A stretch of 64,000 nucleotides of DNA. It comes from Atopsyche davidsoni (Eukaryota; Arthropoda; Insecta; Trichoptera; Hydrobiosidae). The stretch spans positions 3,296,001 through 3,360,000 of the forward strand of contig JAILWY010000015.1 of the NCBI GenBank assembly GCA_022113835.1, given 5' to 3'. Positions 35,736-47,599 of this stretch are shown here, one piece after another. The notes under the pieces were generated by a model. The model was given only the letters and a program-made list of their open reading frames with translations, searched no databases and had not been told where the DNA came from. The position numbers were made by a program, and so were the translations under genes. How positions within the stretch are numbered: position 1 is the first letter of the stretch; every line of letters starts with the position of its first letter.

Positions 35736-36530
35736 TAATCAAATAAAATCAATACAAAAAAACGCAAGGGCTCATTTTTTGAGTTACTCAGAAAAAATAT
35801 TCCTGTTTGTATTATTTTTGTCACAGATTTACCAATCATTAGTTATCTATAAAATGTTAATTTATTGAAACAACCTATAATTTTTTTTTAGATTTCTATG
35901 TAAAGAACTATTTCTGAGGCCTCATTTTCACCTTTTATAAATTTTTCGATTATATATTAAGTTTTGAGTTGCAATGGAAATAAATACGTGCACAGGAATT
36001 TTTGTCGCATTTTGAGTGATGAACTGAAAGATAGAAACATAATTTACTGACGAGATTATTCGTAAGTGATACAATCATTAACGGAACTGGTATTTATTTT
36101 GTAATGGTCTTAAAGTCTTAAACGTTGACAATAAGCCAAGTCTCCTTCATTTTTCTAATAAAGGCTATAGACTTAATATTTTGGAGCAATTAGAAATAAT
36201 TAAGCACCAAAATTGAGAATTCCTTCTGATCAACGAACAACTGAATAACCATAATTCTCCCCTTCTTAATATTTTTAAAAATACACTTTGATTCTGCATT
36301 CAAACTTATTGCTTTCAGGTGGCGGCCAGGACAGCCAGGAATCATCACAAACTAGTTAATTTAAGTACTTAGTATTAAAATTATTGGTGTTAATATCATT
36401 TTAATGGGGTTTCACAGCACCCAATAGAACCATTTTTCCACATAAATTTGTAATGTAGTATAATCTATGACTCATGTAATTCTGTTGAATTTGTTATGTA
36501 TAAGCTCGCTTTTTTCTGTATAGATTCAGT

Positions 36531-36555
36531 CTTGAAGATGCCGTGTTCGGCGAAA
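36531..36555 (+). ncRNA. Hammerhead-like ribozyme core
   Basis: TTGAAGA, then the stem GCCG with loop TGTT and CGGC, then GAAA. This is a hammerhead-type core with one deviation (U for C at the first core base). Similar cores are described in Penelope-like elements and related arthropod repeats. No reverse transcriptase is nearby. Confidence 0.35.
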
Positions 36556-36679
36556 GAGCTCTCGCTAATAGTGAAATTAACGTAGTCTCAAAAACCATTT
36601 GGTTTTATTTTATTATGATACAATCATGGAAAGGCCTCAACAAATTCGTTTATTTTTTTTTATTTGAAGTGATCTACAT

Positions 36680-36950
36680 TTAGATTTGAAGTTTCGGTCG
36701 CGTGGTGCCGAGGCCCGTGCGTGTCGTGCGCCCCTGCTCGGGAACAACAAGTCCGGTCACGTCGGGGGCCGTTCGGAAATTCCGCTCAATTGGGGCGGCG
36801 CCGCGCCGAATGTAAATACGGCGGGAAAATATTCAAATTCGCGACGGCAGATTCGAATTTGGAAGACTGGCCCGGCGGTGGAACGAATTCGAAACTGCGC
36901 CACGTGATTGGCCGTCAGCCGCGGCTGAATACGTTATTCTCTTGAATTGC
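36680..36950. promoter_or_regulatory. CpG-dense island with CCAAT and E-box words
   Basis: Dense CpG, a CACGTG E-box directly followed by ATTGGC (reverse CCAAT) at about 36901-36912, and repeated AAATTCG/CGAATTT words. Two overlapping frames of 73-74 codons come from composition. It looks like a promoter, but no transcribed gene is visible beside it. Confidence 0.35.
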
Positions 36951-37349
36951 ATCACAGAAAATGCTGGAAATTTCATCGACCTGTAAAAATAAGACAAGGC
37001 TTAAAAAATAAACATTTTGAGGCCACAAGTAAAATATTACACTCGTGATAACATTTGTGTTAAAAAAGTAATTTTAATAATTTTGTACTGGTAAACCGTT
37101 GAATCTAAATATATATATTTTTACACAGTGAAACCAAAGTAGACGAATATTTTGAACGGAATTGGATAACATACATACAGTGAGCCAATGTTCGGTTGCA
37201 CGCAGCAATTACCAAGGTCTAAGACAAAGTATGCTGGTAAACATATCTGAATGCTCATGTAAAAAGAGAACACAGAGGAGCATTTCCGTGCCGCGTTAGA
37301 TAGCATAAGATTAGTGGGGCAATGCTTAAAAGTCACAAATGACTCGGAG

Positions 37350-37560
37350 AGGGATTAGATTAACTGATTAGAATTCGGTTGCATAACAAGTGGTCAGGGT
37401 GATCAGCGATTGAGCGCAGTTGGAGCAAAGGGCGTCCGGGGCGGCCTGCACCGCTAATCGGGTTATCAGTTTATAATCGGATTACCCAGCGAGACGGATG
37501 GCACTTTGGATGCCTGAAGGCTCTCCTCTGTCTCAAGGCTGCGCTCAAAGTTGGCACGCT
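37350..37560. promoter_or_regulatory. Candidate enhancer with clustered K50-homeodomain words
   Basis: GGGATTAG (37351), CTAATCGGG (37454) and ATAATCGGATTACC (about 37473-37486) are Otx/Bicoid/Pitx-type words. They sit in a G+C-richer island within A+T-rich DNA. Function is inferred from motif clustering only. Confidence 0.3.
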
Positions 37561-37979
37561 ATGCATAGTGACCGATCTACTCAGTTTAATCCTAATTCAG
37601 ATATAGTCAAATAAACCAATATGCATTTATAAAGTTTGGTGATTATTTTGACAATTAGATTTAAAATTATGAAGATACCTACACGACATTTTCGACAAGT
37701 TTGACCTTTTGCATGCCGAACATGGGTTTAAGATTTATTACTTCAATGGGTTGCTAACTTGCATTTTCGACTTGCGGCTACTTAATTATACTATTACATT
37801 CACCGCTCATAAAATGATAATTATTCTCATTGTTTTATAAATAATGTATGAATAAATAGATCACCTGAATTCATTGAAGAGTAGAGAAAAAAAACCATTA
37901 ATTTCTTATCACAAAATTTCTTTAAAATTTTTCGCTTACAAAACCCCCAAATAAGTGCACGAACCACAAGATCCCCAGA

Positions 37980-38160
37980 ATCAATTCCATCCCCGTACTC
38001 AGTCTTCACCCCCCACGGCGAGTGTATTTTATGCGACCCCCAGCGCCGAGTTAAATCTCGCTTATTTCCATTGGCGGGGAAGAAGACGTACTGGATACGT
38101 TTCTGGGGGATTTACCTTCTGAAAATGGAGCCGCCAGTCCGATTCCTCGAGAAAAGCTGC
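37980..38160. other. G+C-richer island
   Basis: CpG-containing stretch with CCATTGGC (CCAAT) and TTTTATGCG (posterior Hox-type) words. No convincing exon is present. Confidence 0.25.
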
Positions 38161-39460
38161 TATTTGGAGGATTTCTGTTTAAAATCATTGCTTTCGCATT
38201 ACTTAAATGTATACTTTTATACTCTGCTACGACCTAAAAATCTATAGGTTTATACAATCTATTTCAATAGGTTTAATTTGGCTATATATATAACATAATA
38301 TAGCAACATAACAATAAAACAACTCAGGCGGTTTTTTCGCTTGCCATTGTATAAAATACAGGAAGGCCGCACACATATATAATTTTTTTACTGAATTTTG
38401 TAATAATAATCCTGTAATATAATTTATAATAATGACTCCATTCGTTAGCAGTCGTCAAAAGTTACTAATTTTACTCGTCATAATTAAAAATCACAGATGT
38501 GAACCACGAGGCATACAATATAAATAATATATTTTAATTAACTGATATCTTTTATATAATAAGGGAGACTCGATTTTTTTTAACAGCGAGAGTAACCAAA
38601 AATAAACACCCAGCAGACTAGTCAAATAACAATTATTAGAATTTGATTTTTTTTCCAAAAATATTTTTCTGAAAATAAACAACCCGAAAATCAAACGAAT
38701 TTCCAAAATATAATTTCTTTTAGGCGGCACGTGGTTGAATAATTAGAATAGAAAGAAATATAAAATATTTTCTACGAAAAGTAATGAACTTAAAATAATA
38801 AATCGAAGCTATCGAATTACAGCAATCGTTAAATTAATAATAATAACACTTTTATAGCCAAGTTAATTTAATTTTAATTAAATTGTTGAGTGATTTTTAA
38901 TTAAATACAATAATACATTTAATTTATTGCAGTCACGATAAAAAAATATATGCAGGATTTCCGTTATAAAAAAAAATTGTATGGGAAAATTTATAAATAG
39001 TTCATGTCATATAATACAACGTTGCTCAAACTAGTTATTTCATTTTCTTGATAATAGAATAATATGTACGGTATTAATTTAAAAAATTATAAAATTACGC
39101 TAAAAATCCAGGTGATGCTGGATAATTAATTTCTTGTATTTAAAAGATCTGAATTCATTTATAATTATCAAAAAGATTTTTTTATTGTAACTGATTTACA
39201 TATTGAACGAAAACTAAAAATCTCAAGACACATACGATTCGAATCAATACCTTTGTCTTTCAAGAACTTAAGGTTCAATTATTATTAAGGTTTAATTGGT
39301 TCCGCTTAAGAATAAAACCAATATGCATAGTGGCTAAATTACATTAAATAAGAATTTAATTAATAATTATTGGGAATAAATAGTTGATATGTTGTACAGT
39401 TTATGTTGCAGCGGTCAACGATACAAAAAAGTTTATACAACACTTATAACTGACAAACAG
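38161..39460. other. A+T-rich upstream flank of the OBP gene
   Basis: Very A+T-rich. No second OBP or other exon is visible in the 1.3 kb upstream. Confidence 0.4.
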
Positions 39461-39464
39461 GAAT

Positions 39465-39499
39465 TATATAAATGAAGCACCATACATTATATGGACAGT
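39465..39499 (+). promoter_or_regulatory. Core promoter of the OBP gene (TATA plus initiator)
   Basis: TATATAAA occupies 39465-39472. About 25-30 bases downstream is ACAGT (39495-39499), which resembles the arthropod initiator (TCAGT). The spacing is right for a TATA-initiator pair and implies a 5' leader of about 60 nt before the ATG at 39556. This is inferred from motif and spacing; A+T-rich flanks make chance TATA matches common. Confidence 0.5.
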
Positions 39500-39555
39500 G
39501 ATAATTCTAATACAAAGTATAGTACAAGATATTGTAAAGTTGCTCTAAAACTAAA

Positions 39556-40341
39556 ATGTTGAAACTTATAAGTATTTTGGCTATTGTGGTGTTTTTGTAT
39601 GGATTCAACTGCAACACGCTTAGTGGTCAAGAAAAATTTGACATCTGTACGACAAAGTATAATATTACAGATAGTATCAAGAAAATGATAAACGATGGGG
39701 AAGACGTAGGAGAGCAGTGTACGTAGATCTTGGTTGTTCTAATCGAGTTTCAACACAAACAATGTTTTAAAATAATTTGTAACAAAGATACTTCTTATCT
39801 ACATTAAATATTATACCAATTCAATATTTTATAAAAATCTGACGTTTAGTGAAGCAAAGAAAAAATAAAACCTGAATGTATACTTTTTATTTATATAGTA
39901 ACTCGTATGTTGTGGTATTCAAATATACACGTGATACAATGTTTCAAAGACACAGTGTTTTTTTTTTTTTATATAGACAGGGTAAAAGTATCTTGAAAAA
40001 TTATGAATCGGATTTGTATACTGTCTATTTTTGTTTAAATATAAACATTTTTTAATTCAAACAAATGTATTATTATTATGATAGATTATTGCTACTACGG
40101 CTGCCTGATGCAAGTGATAGGAATGCTGGACGACAGCGGAGAGTTCAACTGGGACAAGGTGGCCGAGACGCTGGTGGAGTCGTACGAGGAGTACTCATCG
40201 CAGAACCTGATGAACCTCGAGGAGAAATGCTTCCAGATCGCGACCGGGGACCTGTGTGCAAACACCAAGTTCTTCATAGGCTGCCTCTACAAATATGTGG
40301 CTGAAAATGAGGATAAAAACCTTGTCCCGATCATATCGTAA
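39556..40341 (+). CDS. Odorant-binding protein (classic six-cysteine OBP), two coding exons
   Basis: Exons 39556-39718 and 40085-40341 flank a 366-bp phase-1 intron with a GTACGT donor and an AG acceptor. They encode 139 residues. Residues 4-17 form a hydrophobic signal peptide (cleavage probably near residue 19-24), so the product should be secreted. The mature part carries the six cysteines of the PBP/GOBP family at residues 31, 57, 61, 103, 112 and 121: C-X25-C-X3-C-X41-C-X8-C-X8-C. The X3 and final X8 spacings are diagnostic. Total length fits the family (about 130-150 aa). Established role: a soluble carrier of hydrophobic odorants or other small ligands, in sensillum lymph or other secretions; the ligand cannot be read from sequence. 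An N-glycosylation sequon (Asn-Ile-Thr) lies at residues 36-38. Exon 1 uses A/T-ending codons, whereas exon 2 is strongly G/C-ending. The frame is intact. A weaker alternative is a donor GTAAGG overlapping the stop, but the 18-residue tail after the sixth cysteine is normal. Confidence 0.92.
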
Positions 40342-40850
40342 GGAATTCATAAAAAAAATATTCATCCAAAGCTTTCAATAACTTTTAAATTGTGTGTAAT
40401 TTTTTAAAGGGATTTTACTATTATGTGGTCTTGCAAAAATGTCGACACTATTCTGTGCAAATATTTTTCGGATTTTTAAAGCATGTCACATAGCATATTG
40501 ACGATAATCTCAAAAATATACATTTTCTGAAAAACTTAAGGCTACAACACTCTTTCGATTGAGAAAAGTTTAATGTAACTGAATATATAAAGGTTATTTT
40601 CGTGATCTACACAAAAGCACTTAAACTTATTGATATTAATAAACAATTTGTCAGTTTGATATGTTTTTTTATTAGTTTGCATCAAAATAATTCACCTAAA
40701 TCAATCAATTTTTTTTCATTTTTTCTCAGTTTTTGGGTGATGCTGAGTAAGAGGTTTGAAATTTCCAACGTTTTTGTCCTAGAACAAGGATTTTCTTCAA
40801 TGATTAAAGGAAGCCTTACTACCGGGACTCGGCAATTTCAATAAATAAAA
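40342..40850 (+). terminator. 3' flank of the OBP gene with polyA signal candidates
   Basis: The DNA after the stop codon is A+T-rich. Candidate AATAAA signals lie at 40638-40643 and near 40840, the latter just before an A-run. The first would give a 3' UTR of about 300 nt. An 80-codon open frame at 40602-40844 has no recognisable content and is treated as chance. Confidence 0.35.
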
Positions 40851-41214
40851 AAAAACGAACCAACATGATAAACTCAAACCATTGATACATAAATACCGTA
40901 AAAAAATAAAAGACAGTAAAAATATAGTCTTCACGTTAAGATTTCTTCCACACCCGTTCTTCTCGCATATTAGACCGATGCATCATTTCCTTACTGCTTG
41001 GACAAACGCAAAGCGACATAAAACACAACCGCCCTGATTGATAAGTTCAATCCTTCACCGAGTAGTAGAGAGGAAACGGATTACATGATTGATGCGCAGA
41101 CGGCGGAGAGGGAAGGCCCCTTCAGCGAAAGAATAAACACCCTGAAACTCAAATCGCCAAGAAATAAAACCACAAATGTTAAAAGATGAGATAGATTATC
41201 GGATATTTTTCGCG

Positions 41215-41290
41215 ACACAGGTGGGATTAGAACCTCACATCTACGACTATTGCGGTCTGGTGCTTTCTCTTAAACGCTAGCTCAATGATA
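41215..41290 (-). repeat. tRNA-derived SINE head
   Basis: On the minus strand, GAGCTAGCGTTTAAGAG acts as an A-box/D-arm region, and GTGAGGTTCTAATCCCAC is a T-arm with four of five stem pairs and a B box. The tRNA length is about right, but the acceptor stem is poor. Called a SINE or pseudo-tRNA. Confidence 0.5.
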
Positions 41291-41439
41291 ACATTAACCT
41301 TGCTTTATTTGCTCACTGTTAAATGCTTATATTTTATAATGTAGTCTCAGTTTTTATTAACTAGGTTGGGGCCTTGATACTTAATACTTAATATTCCATA
41401 GGCTTACCACTTCATAAATAAGAGAGTCTGACGATGAGA

Positions 41440-41640
41440 TATTATATTGTAACCACATTTTTATAAATACCAAATTCAACCCACTACAGCTGATTGTCCA
41501 TAGAAAAAAATCAATGAAAATGAGGCATTGGAAAGAATTTGATTAACACGGTTATTAAAAAAAAAAAAAAAAATGTTTAGTGAGATGGTCAACAACCTCT
41601 TCTGATGAGAGGCAACTGAAGAAAAAGATATAATAAAGTT
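41440..41640 (+). mobile_element. 3' end of a LINE, degraded copy
   Basis: ACAGCTGATTGTCCATAG (about 41493-41510) matches ACAGCTGATTGTCCAAGG of the copy at 58800. The tail ATGTTTAGTGAGATGGTCAA with GATGAGAGGCAACTGAAG follows at 41573-41632. A poly-A run splits the two blocks. No frame remains. Confidence 0.6.
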
Positions 41641-42379
41641 TTATGTAAAAATTTAAATTGTTTAGGTATAGTATTTTTAAAAATACCTGGATAAAATATC
41701 TATTATAGGGTTGCGAACAGTTAGTTAACAATCGATTCGGTCTGTTCAGCACACATGCCCTAGGCAGATACCATATTTTATACATGGAAATTGCAAATTC
41801 TGCTACACTAGTAGACAAGTCTCCCGCTTTTACGCTAACTAATTAGATATAAACCCATCGATGGTACTTATTCAATGAAGAATTCTATCAATATCCATTA
41901 TTGAGCGAGGGCATATTGAAAGACGCTATTCAACAGGGAATATAGATAGTAAGTCAATATAATTCAGGTGGTTTGGCCTTGTCGCGATATATAATAAAGC
42001 TGTATTATCTTTTGTATTTTATGAAAATAATTAAGTACACTTCATATCAAAAGTATATTTGACAGATATATTAATAAGTAAATGAGTCGTATAAAAAAAT
42101 ATGATAAACCCTAGTATTTTTTCAGAAGAAATTTAATAGCTAGCCAAAACCGGTTACCGGAATACGTGAGGATAAAAAATCTTTTTGTAAAAAAATAAAT
42201 TATTGACAATAATTTATTTTATGGTATTGGACATAAAAGATGTCAAAAAAAAAAAAAAAATGATTTCCCCCATATCGGGACATTGAAAAGCATAAAATGT
42301 TTGTTTGAAACCTTTTTTTAACTTTAACAGCGCAATTTACACATTTTACGAGCGAAAGTTAAAGGAGCACAATAAATAA
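41641..42379. other. A+T-rich non-coding DNA
   Basis: No gene or repeat recognised. Confidence 0.4.
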
Positions 42380-42730
42380 AATAAACCCTAAACCGGGGAC
42401 GCCGTTCGGGTCTCAATTCGGAACTTCGAATACGCCCTTTTCCCCAGTTTTCCTCTATAAAACACTATTGTAATGTACTCTGTCACGCTCGACGAGATAA
42501 TCGAGCACGACATATATCGCAGAAGGGGCGCGTACCCCGTGCAAATTGTTTAACCCGCTCCCGAAAACGCTAAGAACAGATGCCTAATACGGAAAACAAT
42601 AAGACAGATAGAGCCATTCCGTTTGTTTAGTGCGATAGTTTCAAGGCAGCTGGAGCTCACGGGGGAAAAACTATCTCCGACCACTTTATAATAGCTTGTT
42701 AACCTCGTTTATTCCCGGTACACCTATTTG
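42380..42730. other. G+C-richer island
   Basis: CpG-containing stretch with no recognisable protein. Its end (42717-42749) repeats at 43555-43586 (GGTACACCTATTTGG, then CCGATACA). Confidence 0.25.
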
Positions 42731-45700
42731 GGTTGAAACACCGATACATTCAACTTTCATTATTATTTATTCACTAGAAATGTAGCCCGTCATAAAATGA
42801 CGTATTCGATGAACGATGCAATAGTGTTTGAACATATGTTTGGCTGACAATTAGATTAATATTTTGTACACATATTTTTTTAATAACCGGATATTAATTT
42901 TGAAAGCAAAGCCATTCTAGGAAATATCACATTTCGTGTCACAAACATCGAATCACTTTCACTGCACTGTTCTTTATTAGATGCAGTCTTTATCACGTTC
43001 AATTGTCCTATTCTTTTTTAATTACGTTTGCTGTGCTTAGACGGTGTTATTTTTTCAGGAGGCATTTTAAGTTATTAATGATGTGATTAATAATTTCTAA
43101 CGCAACTAAAAAATAAAATTGGTACTTGTGTCAAGCTGACATAAACTGGAAATTTAAATAAATTTTCTATGTGTTTTTCCGATTGAAGTGTAGGAATTTG
43201 GAGACTCGTCAGGTCCCTTTTCCAAGAGTCCTAAACATTTAAAAGTCTTTTTTTAAATTGGAATTAAAAGATTAAATATAAACCTTGTGCGATATATTAT
43301 TTGAAAATTAAAAAAAAAAATCTTTACCAAACTTTGGTTTTGAAAAGTCGTCATTTTATCAAATTTTTCAACATCTTCAAGATTTTATTTTACCCTGAAA
43401 ATGGACGTTAATTAAATAATAAAAAATATATAAATATAATTTATAGTTTTCTCAATACTCTGTAAAAAAAAACAAAAATAAAGTGACAATTAAATTAATT
43501 AAATGTCACGATATCGCCAATTAATTAAAAGGCTGGAAGCCTACGGAAGCGTCCGGTACACCTATTTGGATAAAAACGCCGATACACAATACATAATTAG
43601 ACTTTTTTTTATTATTATTTATTATATTATAGGAGTGCAGTTTTGTTTGATCCATAAACTATTGAAAATAAAAATAATTGTATCATGTAAAAATCGAAAA
43701 AAAACATTTAATTCAAAATATACTAAAAATGAGCGTATTCATAAGCGCGAAAGCACAAATGTTACTTTTACAACAAATTTAAAGGTTTGTATATAAAAAC
43801 AATTAAACAATTAGCACTTTTATAAAAATGATGCGAGACATTTGCCTTTTTAAAAATATAAATGCATAATGTATACAACAATGAGCAAAATACCATAAAA
43901 GTAAAACTTTATTAATTGATACATTAAAAATAGATTTTTATTTCACGGAACAGCAATTATCTGTCGTATTATTTTAATTTAATATATTATTGATGAAAAC
44001 AATATATTTCGGCTAATTCGACATTTTATTTCATTGTTAAGTTGTATCGTTTTTAACGATGTTAGTCTTTGGGGGTGCGTTAACTCGCCATATATCCTCA
44101 AGGGTTGTAGGTTGTTCGCGAGGCTGGAAGGGTTGAACAGAACTACTCTATAACTCATGTATAACCCTCTGCCATTGAAGGTAGGTTTTAGGGGTGGGAC
44201 TAGGATCCATTTATGGCTCCGCGAGGGTTTTTATTTTCTTTCTGTCAGAATTATTTATAACCAGCATGTTTATATGAAAATCTAAGCTTGTTTTGTATCG
44301 TAAAAGTTAATATGAAATTGTCTGTGTTTGATTTTATGCAGTATATTATCTATAACATTTTTGTTCTTACACTTTAAATAAAAATAAGATAATATCGTTA
44401 TATGCATATTGCTTTCCGCGTAAATAAATCATACACTAAATTAATCGACAGTTGATATCCTTAGTAACTAAAAACAACTAATATTTACTAGTTTTTATAC
44501 TTGAATTCCCAACTATAAATAATAATATATGTAAAAAATGCGTGAGACAGTGTATATAAATTATGTCATTAAAAAAATTAAACATGATGATGTCGGTAGG
44601 AAAAATATTTAAAAATATATTAAAAAGGCTCAATTTATTGAATTTGAATTATAAATTTTATGGTATGAAAAATTATTTTCTTATATATGATTAAAAATCA
44701 CGTACCAATTAAAATATTAAAAATCATGTTACAAAGAAAACAAGTTTTTTCAAAATTAAACCACACACATTAAACACTGTAAATAATTTTTTTTTCGTTA
44801 TGCACGATTGGCAAACTATATATTTTTTTCGAATATAATGAAGTATTATCATAAATTATATTAAAATAGCAATTAAATGTAAAAGACCTTTATCAATGTC
44901 AAACCAAACTACGAAATAATATTTCCACGAAAGCATTGACGTTTCATTATCTTTGAACCGATATGGAAATAATATTTATAAATGTATCTTAAAATCAAAA
45001 ACAATATAACGTGTGCTTAATAAAATCCAAAGTAACAACAACAAAAAAATAAACGGGAATTTTTTTAATAAAAAACTTCACTGTTAAGTTTTACAAGAAA
45101 TGTATTTCTGTTCTTATTGTTTTATGATACAGTAAGTAGAAATAACTTCTGTAACAAATATTGAAAAAAAAAAAAAGGCTCGTTTGTTAATATATTTGCA
45201 TAATTTATCCCTCGGTCGGGAAAAATGTAAAGATGTTCAAACAAAAAAGTAAAGCAATATAAAATTGCAGAAAACATGTACAACTCTAGAATGCTCGACT
45301 CACTAGAATAGGAAATGAATGTCGATGGTACCGAGCTCGGCCTTAACTCGATAGAAAAGTATTTTGCGAGGAAAGTTTAGGTATGTGAAAGTTCGACGCG
45401 ATTTTGGTCGAGTCCAAAAATACCCATTGGTAACGTGCCAAAGCTTATATTATTCAAAATCCATACAACTGCGAATAAACACATTCAGCGTAGGATGTTT
45501 TCATAAAATTGAATAAAGGCACTACATACAAACACACGAAACCTATGGAAGAATTCTCATTGTATCCGTTGAATTTTCCTACTCTCTTGAATAAAAAATT
45601 GATGTCTATTAATAATACATAATAAATAAATACATTGGAAGATAAAAGCGCCAACGCGTCATTCGCTGAATTATAATGAAACCTTCGCGTTACAAAAAAA

Positions 45701-46380
45701 AAATATTATTTAATTATATCTTTGAGTCTCGTCAGAATAAAAAAAATCGCCGCTTCCTTGTACGGGCCGGCCGAAAGATAAACTTTTTATTGCAATTTGT
45801 AATTTTATCACCCGATTGTGAGCGATTTTAAATTTTTTCACGCCTGGAATTATTCGAGTAATTTGGCTTTTGTGCCAATGTTCAATTCAAATTCAGACAA
45901 ATTTTACTGCCCGATTGACGACAAAAGGACGTTTTTTTGATTTCGAAGCAAATAAAAAAAATATCAAACGAACAAAAAAATATTCTGTTTGTTAATTGTA
46001 AAGAATACACCAAACTTTAGCAAAAACGACAAAAACACTTGTAAAAGTAATTTGTATATTATAATTTTATCATTTGTATTTCTTTACTGAATACACACTG
46101 ATAAAAATAAAACAATATATTTACAATAACAAAAAAACAACCCCGTTTAGGCAATTTTGTGTCCATTTATACTTCGAGCAAATTTGTATAGTAAATTAAA
46201 TATAACATTTTATATTGCGTAAGCATCGAGTTATATTTTCCAATATTGTATACAAACATAATTTATTTAAATGACTTTAATAAAATATGCCTATTAAATA
46301 TATATTATGATAACAAAAACGCCGGAATGCTTGATTATACTTTTCTATTACATTCTTCATACCTCTATCCTGCTTAAAAA
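42731..46380. other. A+T-rich non-coding DNA
   Basis: It contains a partial duplicate at 43555-43586. An unrecognised 97-codon frame (43503-43796) begins just before that duplicate. A G+C patch lies at about 44070-44230. No gene. Confidence 0.4.
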
Positions 46381-46389
46381 AAAAAAAAA

Positions 46390-46700
46390 ATTATTGCTCG
46401 CGTGGCTTCATGCTGCCTCGGCCATTCCTCTTGTTGTAGAGGTATATTTAATAATTTATTGCAAACATATTTACAAATAATATGAAGGTCCGAATTCCTT
46501 CCCGTGTTTTCTGCTATTCCAATGCTCCGCCGAGGTTTCTTGTAGTAAACACGGCCCGTAAGGCCCAACAACACCAGGGGGCAAATACGATAGAGAAGAT
46601 ATGAAATTTATTTGCCGGACAGCAAATTGCTTCTGGCATCGACCGAGCGGAAGGACGCGTCTGTCCTCTTTATTTATCCTGCTTTCGTGATACACATCGC
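46390..46700. other. G+C-richer island with forkhead-type words
   Basis: CAAACATATTTACAAATAA (about 46462-46480) holds two overlapping forkhead-like sites, followed by CpG-containing DNA. An A-run precedes it (about 46376-46390). The minus-strand frames are unrecognised. Confidence 0.25.
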
Positions 46701-47507
46701 CACCAAGCAGAGGTATTTTCAGTCTATTTCGATTCGTATATAGCCAAAAATATTTTATTGAATGCGAAGTATTTCAATTCTTGAATATATTTTAAATAAA
46801 CAAGTTGGTATACGGGTTAAGAATTGAGAGGTTGTGAATGCTCATGAGAAAGATATACGAAAATATTTTGTTGGATGTTGAACTTCAAAAAGCTCTTCAA
46901 AGCAAATTCAATTAAAACTTAATCAACAATGGCTGGTCGCCCAATCGTGTCAGCTTTCTGGAGATGTTTTCTTTGCATAACACAGTCGCTTGCACAAATA
47001 CACGTCGAAGTGAAACCACTGGAATAATACTGACTTGTTTATTGAGAAACCTCTTGCCACATTTTGTACTCCTTTCCTGTTCTAAAATATACTACGGTAT
47101 CCTCCGTTATATATTAATATTCGTTTTATGTTCATTTCTGATAGTTAATTTAATTTTAAATGAAGTTCAGAACAATTAAAAAAGAGATTAATGACAGTAG
47201 TGATTAAATTCAAATTTTAATTTTATGATGTAAATTTATTACTACATAAATTCGTTGAATTATTAGCGGATTTATAAAAAACAATATTTTTTCGAATGAA
47301 TACTAAAAACAATTTTGATAATAATCTCTCAAAATAAAATTAAGCTACTAACAAGATTAGTTCTAAACTCATTTCAGTGATAATCTCTAGTCTACAAAAT
47401 ATCTGAAGAATGTCAAAAGAAATCTTTCTTTCAAAAATATTTTGATTATCCTTTGCTTTGGGAATAATTTATATAGACATGAAAAAATTTACAGTATGAT
47501 CACTTAC

Positions 47508-47577
47508 ATGAAACGCAAGTGGGCAATGGCATCCTCCGACACGTGAAAAACATAGGGAAATTCCCACAGCAACTTAC
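47508..47577 (-). CDS. Candidate 70-nt internal coding exon of an unidentified gene
   Basis: Read on the minus strand, a pyrimidine-rich tract ends in TTACAG, followed by a 70-nt exon and then GTAAGT, a perfect donor. With two bases carried into the first codon, it reads KLLWEFPYVFHVSEDAIAHL and then RF plus a split codon. It is balanced in G+C and protein-like, unlike its A+T-rich flanks. A second frame is also open. I do not recognise the protein. An alternative is that CAGGTAAGT at the upstream edge is itself a donor, but no plausible exon precedes it. No neighbouring exon was found nearby, so large introns would be needed. Confidence 0.4.
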
Positions 47578-47599
47578 CTGTAACGAAAAGAGAATAAAA

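Noticed and set aside
36320..36362. Possible last exon after TTGCTTTCAG (GGCGGCCAGGACAGCC)
   Set aside because: All three frames stay open only briefly, and there is no way to choose between them or link an upstream exon.
36916..36978. Minus-strand acceptor (TTATTTTTACAG) with a 21-codon frame
   Set aside because: Too short, ends inside the CpG island, and no partner exon is visible.
40065..40304. 79-codon plus-strand frame and a 60-codon minus-strand frame over OBP exon 2
   Set aside because: Both are shadows of the G/C-ending OBP exon; neither has a signal, motif or splice context of its own.
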